This document shows positions 54,861-64,000 of a stretch of 64,000 bases of DNA, in pieces (within the stretch, counting starts at the first letter, position 1; every line of letters begins with the position of its first letter). Made by a program: the position numbers and the translations under genes. This DNA is from Puccinia triticina (Eukaryota; Basidiomycota; Pucciniomycetes; Pucciniales; Pucciniaceae): positions 4,650,001 through 4,714,000 of the forward strand of contig NC_070558.1 of the NCBI RefSeq assembly GCF_026914185.1, in the 5' to 3' direction. Under the pieces are notes generated by a model, which was given only the letters and a program-made list of their open reading frames with translations, was not told where the DNA came from and did no database searches.

Positions 54861-55432
54861 TGGATATATTCAGACACTTCAGAAATTCAGTCATTCAACT
54901 CCAAATCATTCATAACACTCAGAAATTACAATTATCAACCCCATCATTCATCATCATTGCATTGCATTCTTCCTTGGTCTCATTTTAGGCAGGAAAATTA
55001 TTGTATTCTTCAGAGTGGAATTTAGTCTAATATGTGTCTGTCTCAAGGATATTGACTTCAGCAGAGTTAGATCTTCTTAAACATTCACCCCTCATTGATA
55101 ATTGGAACTTCTTTTGGATACTGGACTCTTTGGATTGGATACTGGACTATGGATACTCTGGATACATAGGACTATTGGACTTTGGATTGGACTTGGATAC
55201 CTTGGACTCAGATATACTGGACTTGGATTATACTTGGATTCTATTTGGCTTTGGATACTGGAGTCTTTGGCCTTGGACACTGGACTCTGGATTTGGACTA
55301 CTACTCAGGACTTTGGATTTCACCCTTTGGAGGAAGAAAACTGGAATTTGAACCTTGGACTCTTGGACTCAACATTCTTCAACTCTTTTTGGATCACTTT
55401 TCTCTTTGGTGCATTGCCTGGGGACAGACAAT
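54861..55432 (+). repeat. TTGGACTCTGGATAC-type simple repeat before the gypsy 3' LTR
   Basis: From about 55105 to 55370 the sequence is built of diverged TGGACT, GGATAC and TTGGAT words. All three frames are open because the period is hexamer-like. It is the last internal part of the gypsy element. Confidence 0.6.
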
Positions 55433-55446
55433 AAGTTGGGGGAGGA
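55433..55446 (+). promoter_or_regulatory. Gypsy polypurine tract
   Basis: AGTTGGGGGAGGA lies immediately before the 3' LTR; plus-strand DNA synthesis would start here. Confidence 0.75.
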
Positions 55447-56430
55447 TGTGGTGCTCCATTCCAAACCATAAGTAGTATTTTATTGCTTTCCTTTACATAT
55501 ATTCATCATTACATTGCCCATTCCCCCCATAAACCTTCACAAATACCTCATTATTATTGCATATTCAGATTCTACGCCAAATTTCACCTATAGTCACTCA
55601 TACATAGTACCCCTTTATCTTCAATGGTTCAATAGTTATAAAGGATATGAGACTTACAGAAACCTTACAGTCTTCATTAGTTACATCACTCATTTCATTA
55701 GTAACTTACTTGAATCATTTCATCACATTTTTTTACAGATATATTCTCACATACTAAACCCTTTACATACTTTACTCATTATGTACTATGCCTATTGTAC
55801 ACATTACATCATTGGATCTGTGCTTACCTCTTTCAGTAGTGCTCATCGTTACAAGTTGTTACTATGTTCACATCACTTTCCCCATTTTTACAACCTTCCT
55901 TCCCATAGCCAGAACTCCTCATTGTCTGTGCTCATTCTCCTTTCATATAAGAACTGTCTGGTAAGCGAGAGCAGGGTCTGAGAACAGCAGGCACAATGTG
56001 GGGCGGTGTTCAATTGTCGTGGAAGGATCACATTGCATGTCAGACTGAAAAGAAAAAAGGAAAAAAGAAAACATGAAGAAGAAAGAAAAAGAGAGAAATA
56101 CCTACCTGAGAACAGCAGGCACAATGTGGGGCGGTGTTTGATGGTTGTGGAGGGATGAGAGAGGAGTCCTTCCACGCCTGCTGCCTCAGGTAGCCTACAT
56201 ACAACATGTAACATGAGAGTGAAATGTGAGAAAGGAAGTGACATGTGAGAAGCAGAAAGAAGAAAAACAAAACCTGAGTATAATACTCAACAACCCCCCT
56301 TGCTGAACACATGAAATGACAGTAGAGAAAGAAAGACAAAAGATTAAGAGGAAGAAAGACAGGGAAAATAAGAAAGAGGAAGGGAGAGGGAAGGAAGAGG
56401 AAAAAGGAAGGGAGGGAAATGACACCTGAA

Positions 56431-58115
56431 TTACTCAACGATACCAAACATTTGCCTGTTTTTTTCTAGAGCCACGCGGGAGAGCGGCTTTGTGAGAATC
56501 TCCGCTAGCATATCTTTTGTTGAGACGTGAAGCAGGGAGAGCTCAGCGTCACGTACGCATTCTCGGATGAAATGGTATCTTGCGTGGATGTGTTTTGTGC
56601 GGGCGTGGTGTTCGCGATTTTTGGCAAGGGCCTCGGCCCCTTTGTTGTCAACGTGTAGAGGGATGGCGGTATTAGGACGAAGATTGAGTTCAGTAAGAAG
56701 GTGGCGGATCCACAGACCCTCTTTGCACGAGTCCGACAGAGCTTTATACTCGGCCTCTGTGCTCGAGAGGGAAACTGTGGCCTGCTTGTGGGATTTCCAG
56801 GAGATCGCCCCATCTCCCAGACAATAGGTATACGCGGAGGTGGAGCGTTGGTCATTGCGGTCTTCTGCCCAGTCGGAATCTGAGTAGCCACAGCAGGTTA
56901 GACCCCCGCCTAGGCGGAGTTTGAGACTTTTAGTGGTTGATAGATAGTTCAGCACACGGACCCCCGCCTTCCAGTGATCAGAAGACGGGTCCCGTAGATG
57001 CTGCGACAGTCGATTTACTGCAAATGAGATATCAGGCCTCGTGCATTGAGAGACCCAGAGCAATGAACCAATTAGTTGCGGATAGGGACTGGGTGATGGG
57101 GGATCCGATGGGCGACGTCTTCCTAGGTCTTTGAAACTGGTGTCCGTCGGAGTTGGAACTGGCGTGGTTTTTCCATCTAGGAAGCGCTCGCAGAGTTCGT
57201 CGATATAGTGGGCTTGATTCAAGTACACGTATTTCTTTGAGGGTTCGCGGATGATCTTGAGGGACAAGAAATGGTGGAGTTCTTCATTGGCACCAATCTT
57301 GAAGCGTGTACCGACGGCTGAGATGATGGAGTCAACAACTTGAGGTTCACCTACTATGGCCAGGTCAGAGCCCCGACTAGTCTGCCGGAGCTTATCTTGA
57401 AGTAGAGGGTGGGATTGTAGGTGGAGTTCTTCCACCCAATTTCAATGAGAGCTTTGTGAAGCTTGATGTTCCATTGTCTCGGCAATTGTTTGAGGCCGTA
57501 AAGTGAGCGGCTCACCTCACAGACCCAGTTGGGATGGGTTGGATCTTCGAAGCCCGGTGGCTGTTCCATGTACACCAGAGAATCTAGATGGCAATTTAAG
57601 AATGCCGTCTTGAAGTCGACTTGCCGGCCTTTCCAGTTCTGGCTGGCCAAGAGACTGAAGATGAGGCGGAGAGTTTCGAGACAAAGTGTTGGCAAGAAAA
57701 CCTTGTCGTAGTCCAAGCCTTGGATTTGGGAGTACCCCATCGCAACCAGGCGGGCCTTGAGTTTTTGGATGCTGCGGTCCGGGCGCCGCTTCACCTTAAA
57801 TACCCACTTGGATTTGATTATTTTTCTCTTTGACAGACGCGGGACGAGTTTCCACGTCTCCATCCCCAGTAGAGACGCGAATTTGTTGTTTGCCGCCTTC
57901 AGCCACTGTTCTTTGTTGGGGGATTTTAGCAGTTGTCGCCATTTCTTTGGCGTATTGACATCCTGATCTGTGGTGGCGTTCTTTGCCCAATTTCCGTAGC
58001 GTTGGGGAGCTTTGCGTTCACGCCCTGAGCGCCGCCGCGGTGGGGAGGCAACTTTTCCGGGGCTTTCAGAGGTGGCGGGAGGATCTTCTTTGGGTGGCTT
58101 TGGTGGCGGAGACGG
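56431..58115 (-). pseudogene. copia-2 reverse transcriptase and RNase H (active site deleted)
   Basis: RT begins in a Pro-rich linker and has KSKWVFKVKRRPDRS and VDFKTAFLNCHLDS. Near 57370 the frame changes: VGAL runs out of frame and the next frame starts DLAIVGEP, so the expected YVDD is lost apart from its last Asp. After this, the thumb and RNase H read on: YSDSDWAEDRNDQRS, SLSSTEAEYKAL, LHVDNKGAEALA and RTKHIHARYHFI, ending MLAEILTKPLSR. RNase H looks complete, RT cannot be active. Confidence 0.82.
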
Positions 58116-58205
58116 TGTAAGACTCAAAAGTGGTTGTGAAACCCTTTTGCTGAATGGAGAAGGGGATGAAGGAGTTGCAAGCTCTGCCCTTCTATACTAC
58201 CAGCT

Positions 58206-58239
<34 letters not shown>

Positions 58240-58913
58240 ATTAGGTGATAGGAGTGAATGCTCAAGATGAGTTTATTCGATACACTTTATAAAGATTTGT
58301 TATTGATATATAAGGGTTGTTATGAGTATAGTTGTAAGTGTTGAGAGTACAAGGTGGTGAGTGAATCACTGATCCGTAATAAACTCCCCAGCTACAAATG
58401 AGGGGGAGAGAGCCCCTTATATAGACAAATGTGAGGGATTTTAGCTCCAGGGCAGCCCCAGTGAGGGATTTTAGCTGGCCTGCGCTGTGTACAATTTATG
58501 CGAGGGGTGCATGCATGATGCAGGGAACAATGGCATGTGATGCAATAAAACCAAACAAAAGTGGAGGTGAAAGTTCTAGAATGCGGAGAACAATGGCACA
58601 GACTGCAGTGGCAGTGCTGGATGATGTCATGCAGCTAGAAAACAAAGGCAAAATAATATATGCAGTGGAGATACCATGGAGTAGGGAAAGGTGGCTTGAG
58701 GTGCGTGACAGGGGTCAACAGGGTGCTACAGGTTGTCCGGAGGGTCTAACTTCCAGTGCAGTGGGGCTACAGTTACACTTTCAGTGGAGACTAGGGGGTA
58801 ATTTGGCCGTAGATTCCATTTCTGGGGTCCATATGGTCGTACCATGAGGCATTCTATGACTAATTACGCAAATGAGAGAAAAACTTTTGATTTTTCCCAT
58901 TTTGTATACCACA
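58116..58913 (-). mobile_element. Solo LTR, 798 bp, in copia-2
   Basis: On the minus strand it starts TGTGGTATAC and ends GTCTTACA, flanked by 4-bp ACGG/CCGT copies (58112-58115, 58914-58917). A TATA box (CTATATAAGGGGC, near 58420) and AATAAA support LTR identity and minus orientation. Its source element is not in the window. Confidence 0.75.
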
Positions 58914-60625
58914 ACGGAGAAGGTGTTGGATTTTTCCGGGGAGGCGACAAGTTCAATTCTGGTAGAGAAATCACGCTGATATCCGGTAAACAAGGATGAC
59001 GGCTCGTTGGAGTCGGAGTCAGAAGAGATCTGCATAGGGGCTCTAGGTGCATTTTTGGGCGCATGTATTGAGGCCGTGATCCTGTGGTCAAAACGGGGTT
59101 TGAGGGGAATGTCGAGGGGAGGCCCCAGCGGCGATGCGGGTGAGATGTCATCGCTAACCTCTTTCCGAGAAGTGGGCGGGGAGGGGGTTGGCGAGGGCTT
59201 GGAATGTGACGGAGGAGGATTTATGGGGACAGGAGGGGACGGCAGGGGCAAGTTGTTGACGGGTTTGACTTCTGATGGAGCCCCCGGGGCAAGTACCTCA
59301 ATAGCTTCTGAGGGCACGGTTGGCCACGTGATCTCTACAAAAAGCGGGGAGGGAGAGGTTGTGAGCTTAGCACCGTACAGGAAGAGAGTATCGTTGAATA
59401 TAACATCTCTCGACTTTACCACGGACCTCTTCTCGACACTGCCAGAATAATTAGCTGGGTTAAGGTTATCCCAGTTAAACTGGGATGAAATCAACCAATC
59501 TAAACTTGGTTGATCTCAACTGATGAAATATAAATCCAAGGTACCCCCCTTGGATTTATATTTCATTGGTCAAGAGCAACCCATTTTAAATTGGTTGAGT
59601 GCATCCCAGTTAAACTGGGATGACTTCATCCCAGCCAAATATGCTGGCAGTGCGAGGTCCCACAGCCTGAAGCTGTTGCCTTCAGATAGATACGACATGA
59701 GTATTGAGGCCCTGCCCTTGACGTCTAGTTTCTTCCTGTTGGCCTCGGGAACTTTGTACCAAACTAGGCATCCAAAAAGGTGAATGTAGTTGAGATCGAC
59801 AGGCGGGATTTTCAAAATTGAGGTTGGTGAATCAAAGCCGGCCGGAGTGTTGCAGGGGAAAGAGTTGTAGGCGAAGAGGGAGTGACAGAGGGCATCAGCC
59901 CAGAAGGATTTTGGTAGATGAGCGCTTATTAGAGCCAAGCGAACTAGGTTGCTTATTGTCCGATTTGTACGTTCGGCAACTCCATTAAGTTCTGGAGAGT
60001 GTGGAGGACCCAGTTCGTGCTTGATGCCGGATGAAGAGAGATAGGAAGAGAATTCTTTGGAAATGTATTCTCCTCCGTTGTCTGAGCGGAGGGACAGGAT
60101 CTTGTAGGAGCCATCCTTCTCAAAGAAGGATTGAAATAGTTTGAAACATGCGAATGAGTTGCTTTTAAATTTCATGGGATAGACAACCAAGAATTTCGAG
60201 AAATCATTGACAAAAGTGATATAATAGGAATAACCCTCCCGTGACTTAACCTTGTACAAGCCGACGTCAGAGTGGATCAGTTGACCAGGGGATGTTGAGC
60301 GGTAGTTTGACCGTGACTTGAAGCTTTTCCTAGGCATTTTTGCCTGAACGCAGACCGGGCACTTCTGAACATCGATTTCGTTCATTAATGACGGGACAAT
60401 ATCTTTAGATTTGAGTAAACGTTTCAGGGGTTTTAGACTTATGTGTGAGAAGCGGTTGTGATAACCAAGTAGTGACCGGTCATATGCCAGTACAGGGAGT
60501 GAGAGAGAGGAACAAGAGCTCACAGGCTCGGAAGGTAGATAATACAGGTTGCTGCGCCTGTAGCCTCTGCCCATGAGATGTCCGTTGATCTTGGTGTCGT
60601 CCAAGGAGTAGAAATCACAGGATGA
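58914..60625 (-). pseudogene. copia-2 integrase (split by a MITE)
   Basis: From 60604 the frame has the HHCC finger (HNRFSHISL then CPVC), and integrase residues in IHSDVGLYKV, SLRSDNGGEY and NGVAERTNRT, so the D,D,E triad is present. A MITE at 59437-59652 interrupts near RLWDL, and discounting it and one CGA restores the frame. After it comes a Pro/Ser-rich linker. Two overlapping frames near 59150-58864 imply a one-base shift before the solo LTR at 58913. Confidence 0.75.
59437..59652. mobile_element. 216-bp MITE, CACTGCCAG ends, 3-bp duplication CGA
   Basis: Termini CACTGCCAG and complement, with about 50 bp of imperfect inverted repeat including ATCCCAGTTAAACTGGGAT hairpins. The flanks are CGA (59434-59436, 59653-59655). 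CACTG ends with a 3-bp duplication suit the CACTA/EnSpm superfamily. Its centre is another palindrome around GGTACCCCCC. Confidence 0.8.
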
Positions 60626-61915
60626 TCAAGAGAAGACAACGGTGAGTCCTTCGTCGCACATAGCGGCCACCAAGAGAAGAGGCTCATGGAGCGAGGGGAC
60701 CACCAGAGTTTTCACGGTCTTTTCACCTTTGATTGGGAGCCTGGCCATCCCGCGATGTGTGGACTCGACCACCGAGTGGTCGGCAAGGCGGACCGGGGTG
60801 TGATCATTCTTTAGGGCGGTTAGGGAGGAGCCGTCCGGCGTCATAGACATCGAACAGCCTGAGTCAATGTTAGCATCCCCCCCTGACTTGTAATCAGAAG
60901 ACGCCAATAATGAGGTCACTGCGTTGCCCGCGGTGACCTCTAGCTCTGAGCCCGAATATTCAGATTCATCATCTTCGGCGTATTTGTTAGATGAACGTCC
61001 AAGAGTTGCGACTGATTTCCTGCCGGCTTTGGCAGGAGGCTTGGACGATTGGGGTTGCTGCTTCTTCTCGGGGCGCGATTTATTATTGTTGTCCTTGATT
61101 TCCTTCAAAAGGCGACGAGAGTTCTTGCATTTGTTGAGGTCGTGGCCGTCAACGTTGCAGAAGTAGCAGTGACAGGGCTTCTGAGCGTGGGTGTCGTCTG
61201 ATCGATTTGTCGATTTGCCTTTGTATCTCGTAGACGAAGCGTACGAGGCGGAGGCTACAGTGTCAGTCTGTGCCTGTCTGCGAGTATGCTCGTTTTTCAG
61301 AGCTAGGGCGATGGTTTCGGTCAGGATGTCGTCCTGGTTCATGAGATGAGAAACGCAGTTGATCCAGTTGTTAGGTATGGAGCTGAGGAGAGCGGCAGAA
61401 TGAACTTCAGATGGAGTTAGGGGCTTTTCTGGGGTGACAAGAGCATTAAGTCGCTCATATGATTGGGACATCGTGTCCAAGTGGGCGAGAATGTTGTCGC
61501 CCTCCATCTTTGAGGGGAGGAGCTTTTGGATCCAGTAGATTTGACCGCCAGTGGATGAGTCCAGATGAGCCTTCTTAAGCGCGCTCCACATCCCGCAGGC
61601 ATCTTCGCGGAATTCACAAACGTAGCGAAGGTTGGCAAGATCGATTGCCTGGGTTAAGACTGCAACCACGGCGTTGTTGTCGTTGGTCCACGTTGGAGTC
61701 CGTTGGTTTGCGGGTACTTCTTTGAGAACGTATTTAACGCCAACTGCAACGAAGTAGGCGGAGACAACAAGCTCCCAGTCGATGTAGTTTGAGTAATGAC
61801 CTGGGGCTGTCAGAATTGGGAGTCTTGCGCTCGAGAATTTTTGATTGGAGCCGCTGGAGTTGAGACCAACGTTGATCTTGACATGTTCCAAGGCTGGCGC
61901 TTTGTCGGAAGACAT
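60626..61915 (-). CDS. copia-2 Gag and protease
   Basis: 429 residues from ATG 61915. A capsid-like domain (residues about 30-200, with WELVVSAYFVAVG and IPNNWINCVSHLM) is followed by a zinc knuckle CYFCNVDGHDLNKC and a protease with NIDSGCS as the active site. A TGA at 60626 ends it, but the same frame continues into the integrase zinc finger, so this is an in-frame nonsense change in one polyprotein. Confidence 0.82.
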   Translation of the reverse strand: MSSDKAPALEHVKINVGLNSSGSNQKFSSARLPILTAPGHYSNYIDWELVVSAYFVAVGVKYVLKEVPANQRTPTWTNDNNAVVAVLTQAIDLANLRYVCEFREDACGMWSALKKAHLDSSTGGQIYWIQKLLPSKMEGDNILAHLDTMSQSYERLNALVTPEKPLTPSEVHSAALLSSIPNNWINCVSHLMNQDDILTETIALALKNEHTRRQAQTDTVASASYASSTRYKGKSTNRSDDTHAQKPCHCYFCNVDGHDLNKCKNSRRLLKEIKDNNNKSRPEKKQQPQSSKPPAKAGRKSVATLGRSSNKYAEDDESEYSGSELEVTAGNAVTSLLASSDYKSGGDANIDSGCSMSMTPDGSSLTALKNDHTPVRLADHSVVESTHRGMARLPIKGEKTVKTLVVPSLHEPLLLVAAMCDEGLTVVFS

Positions 61916-62811
61916 CTAGGCGAGAAGGGCAAAGTCGCAAGAGATGGTGAAGCGGCAAAGAAATTTGAGAGCGTTGATGATCCTTTGGGGTTGACGACCT
62001 CAATGTAGATACACCAGAAAACCTTTTTTTTAACGTGCCGGTAGCTGTGAGCTAACGCGGGCTCATAACCTGATAAGCAAGAGCAGGGTCTGAGAATAGC
62101 AGGCACAATGTGGGGCGGTGTTCGATGGTTGTGGAAGGATCACATTGCATGTCAGACTGGAAAGAAAAAAGGAAAAGAGAAAACATGAAGAAGAAAGAAA
62201 AAGAGAGAGATACCTACCTGAGAACAGCAGGCACAATGTGGGGCAGTGTTTGATGGTTGTGGAAGGATGAGAGAGGAGTCCTTCCACGCCTGCTGCCTCA
62301 GGTAGCCTACATACAACGTGTAACATGAGAGTGAAATGTGAGAAAGGAAGTGACATGTGAGAAGCAGAAAGAAGAAAAACAAAACCTGAGTATAATACTC
62401 AACACTGTCCTTCCCCCCTCACTTGTACCTCATGCAGAGAACTATATACAGAATTTATACTGAATTTTAGATACAGAAATGATAGTGCCCATTCTCATCA
62501 ACCTATTGATATCAGTGCAGTTGCTCCTGAACCCATTGCTGTTGAACCTTTGACATTGCATTCCCCTCTCTCATCACTACTCCAACCCTCTCACCCTCAG
62601 TAGTCAGTAGTCAGCTCATAGTACTAGCTCCTAAGATCAAGTAGAAATCAGCCACACCTTTTCTTCTTTTTTCTTAGTTTTACTCTCATCCCCTCAGCAT
62701 TAGTCAGGAAGGCAGCCTCATCAGCACCCTTGCATAGCTTACATTAGTACTAGTGTTGCTATCCATTTCCCTTCCAAGCTCTATTGTCCCCTTTGAGTAG
62801 TTCCACACCGG

Positions 62812-63062
62812 TCGATCCCAGTCATCTTGGTGATGATTGGTTATGTTGATGGCGTACTTGTATGAGCCAATGTTCACTACTGAGCACAGTCCTCAAAATA
62901 GCTTCATGTATAAAAGGCTGTGTATTACTTTGAGGGTCCGTGCTCTTGTGTCGTAATGAATCTCTGCAATTCTGGCTTACAGAGTCAGTAGCACTGTTGA
63001 ACATATTTTGTATTGTATAATTTTTCAGGATTGCCATCACTACCAAGATGGATGAATTTGCG
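62812..63062. other. Right flank of the gypsy element
   Basis: A few bases of GACCGGTC satellite, then unique AT-rich DNA. No gene seen. Confidence 0.3.
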
Positions 63063-63127
63063 ATGTTGTATATTGATCAATTTATATTGATCAATTTATA
63101 TTGATCAATTTATATTGATCAATTTTT
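63063..63127 (+). repeat. 14-bp tandem repeat TATTGATCAATTTA
   Basis: Four exact copies. Each unit contains the palindrome TTGATCAA. Confidence 0.9.
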
Positions 63128-63690
63128 TTAATTTTTTTATTCCTGTTGATACTATTGTCTGTGTTCCATGTCTCCTTAATACTCTTCTATGATCTCTCTC
63201 CTTCCCCCTGTGTTAGCTTCAAGCCACAGGAATTTTTTTTTTTTGCCTGATAAAATTCATGAATTTCTACATACACCATTCAATTCTTCCTGAAAAATGC
63301 AAGTTTTAGGATTAATCCAGGGTAGCTGAGGGGCCTCAATTTTTTTTTTCTTTTTTTTACATCAACAATTGATGTTATCAGAAGTCTCCAAATCTACTTT
63401 TTTTCAAAAAAGGAAAAACATTGACCCCTGACCTCTCTCATGATACCATCCTGCACTCCTTCTTAACTTGGTTGGTTGAACTTCCTGAAGATATTGCATA
63501 TCATACTTGAAGTACTACAGGCATAGAAGGCCTTTTTGAAATTAGTTTACCAAGGTTTAGCATATTTTTGTCAGGTTCTTTTTTTTATCTACTTTTGTTA
63601 TCAACCACAGATTGATGAGGAATATTTCCTCAGAAAATTTCATTGGGAAGTTTTTCTGCATATAAAACCCAGAAATATTATATTTGGGGG
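63128..63690. other. AT-rich DNA with homopolymer T runs
   Basis: No coding or repeat element recognised. Confidence 0.35.
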
Positions 63691-64000
63691 CACATCCATT
63701 TTGCAGCAGCTATAATCTGATCAGTGGCCAAATAGCACTACTTTGGTTGTTTCTTGGTGTTTCTGCGACTATATCTCATCCCAGCCTGGGAATGTTTCGA
63801 AAATATTGCTACCAAAATTTTGACAAGCACACAAAGTTTCATAATGTACCTTTGCTGACCACAAAACCACCAAATGTAGCACCTACAGTCTGATCAGTTT
63901 CCAAATATCACTACTTTGGTAGTTTCTGGGTGTTTCTGCCACTATATCTCATCCCAGGGTGGGAATTCTTCTGCCAGATTGTTAAGAAAATGTTAAAAAG
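63691..64000 (+). repeat. ~174-bp tandem repeat running off the window end
   Basis: CTGATCAGTGGCCAAATAGC at about 63717 recurs as CTGATCAGTTTCCAAATATC at about 63891, each followed by CACTACTTTGGT and then CACTATATCTCATCCCAG. One full and one partial unit are visible, so the array probably continues. Confidence 0.7.

Larger units (their letters stand above)
55959..62404 (-). mobile_element. Ty1/copia retrotransposon copia-2 (decayed)
   Basis: 334-bp LTRs (55959-56292 and 62071-62404) are flanked by the 5-bp duplication CTGTC (55954-55958, 62405-62409). On the minus strand the primer-binding site GGTTATGAGCCC follows the 5' LTR and AGCAAGGGGGGT precedes the 3' LTR. The pre-insertion sequence is visible at 39935-39955 in the other gypsy LTR. 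Coding parts run from 61915 to 56431 with several breaks, plus an inserted MITE and a solo LTR. LTR differences are almost all transitions. Confidence 0.9.
36301..62807 (+). mobile_element. Ty3/gypsy retrotransposon, 26.5 kb with nested insertions
   Basis: Both LTRs start TGTGGTGCTCC and end TAGTTCCACA. The outer flanks are CCGG on both sides (36297-36300 and 62808-62811), a 4-bp duplication inside the GACCGGTC satellite. The order is LTR, primer-binding site, gag, protease, RT, RNase H, integrase, long 3' region, polypurine tract, LTR, which is the Ty3 order. Insertions confirmed by target duplications: foldback FB2 and a MITE in the 5' LTR, a TRIM in gag, a solo LTR in pol, and a second copia in the 3' LTR. 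The copy is dead: it has an in-frame TAG, an altered integrase residue and the insertions. Confidence 0.9.
55447..62807 (+). repeat. Gypsy 3' LTR (interrupted by copia-2)
   Basis: Native 910 bp, split at 55958/62405 by copia-2. It keeps the empty FB2 target at 55493-55500 and lacks the 202-bp MITE of the 5' LTR. Confidence 0.88.

Noticed and set aside
55034..55475. Hydrophobic Trp/Leu-rich proteins in the 3' gypsy region
   Set aside because: The region is a degenerate TGGACT/GGATAC repeat open in all three plus frames.

Overview
The window looks like nuclear DNA of a basidiomycete, most plausibly a large-genome rust fungus (Pucciniales). The evidence is a seven-exon transketolase-like gene with 68-85 nt introns and CTGAC or CTAAC branch sites, a lineage-type secreted-protein gene, and a dense nest of fungal-type retrotransposons. 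The species is inferred, not shown. Only two genes look intact: a candidate secreted protein (573-2051) and the transketolase-like enzyme (22105-24477). Other host-gene material is degenerate, truncated or split by transposons.

Left part (1-22 kb): the secreted-protein candidate; AT-rich DNA with Helitron-type 3' ends (2815, 8803, 15742, 15941, 17893) and an acyl-CoA-synthetase-like fragment; a hAT-like element (5866-7314) filled with a palindromic minisatellite and carrying a nested MITE; two GC-rich degenerate gene-like tracts (10.1-11.1 and 12.5-14.3 kb); a 1.58 kb foldback element (16087-17669) with an exact 8-bp target duplication; and a truncated sterol-glucosyltransferase-like gene (19666-20393, minus).

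Middle (22-36 kb): the transketolase-like gene, then a spliced host gene whose third exon is split by a complete Ty1/copia element (25832-31922, minus; 5-bp duplication CTATT; one internal stop codon). A TA-flanked MITE, a Harbinger remnant, a foldback MITE and GACCGGTC satellite arrays follow.

Right part (36301-62807): one Ty3/gypsy element inserted into that satellite and stretched to 26.5 kb by nested insertions. Its 5' LTR holds a 3.1 kb foldback element (itself hit twice) and a 202-bp MITE. Its gag holds a 636-bp TRIM whose LTRs each contain a tRNA-like gene. Its pol holds a 1.9 kb solo LTR that contains a GC-rich MITE. Its 3' LTR holds a second copia element, itself hit by a CACTG-type MITE and a solo LTR. 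Target duplications and resumed reading frames or LTR homology support most of these junctions. Gag, protease and RT appear to be laid out as gag / in-frame stop / protease / -1 frameshift site T TTT TTA / RT-RNase H-integrase. A multi-exon antisense gene lies just 3' of pol.

No bacterial-type operons, CRISPR arrays or rRNA genes are visible. The most unusual items are the TRIM with tRNA-like LTRs, the HIV-type slippery heptamer of the gypsy element, the antisense spliced gene inside that element, the minisatellite-carrying hAT-like elements and the DLNxxP-bearing secreted protein.
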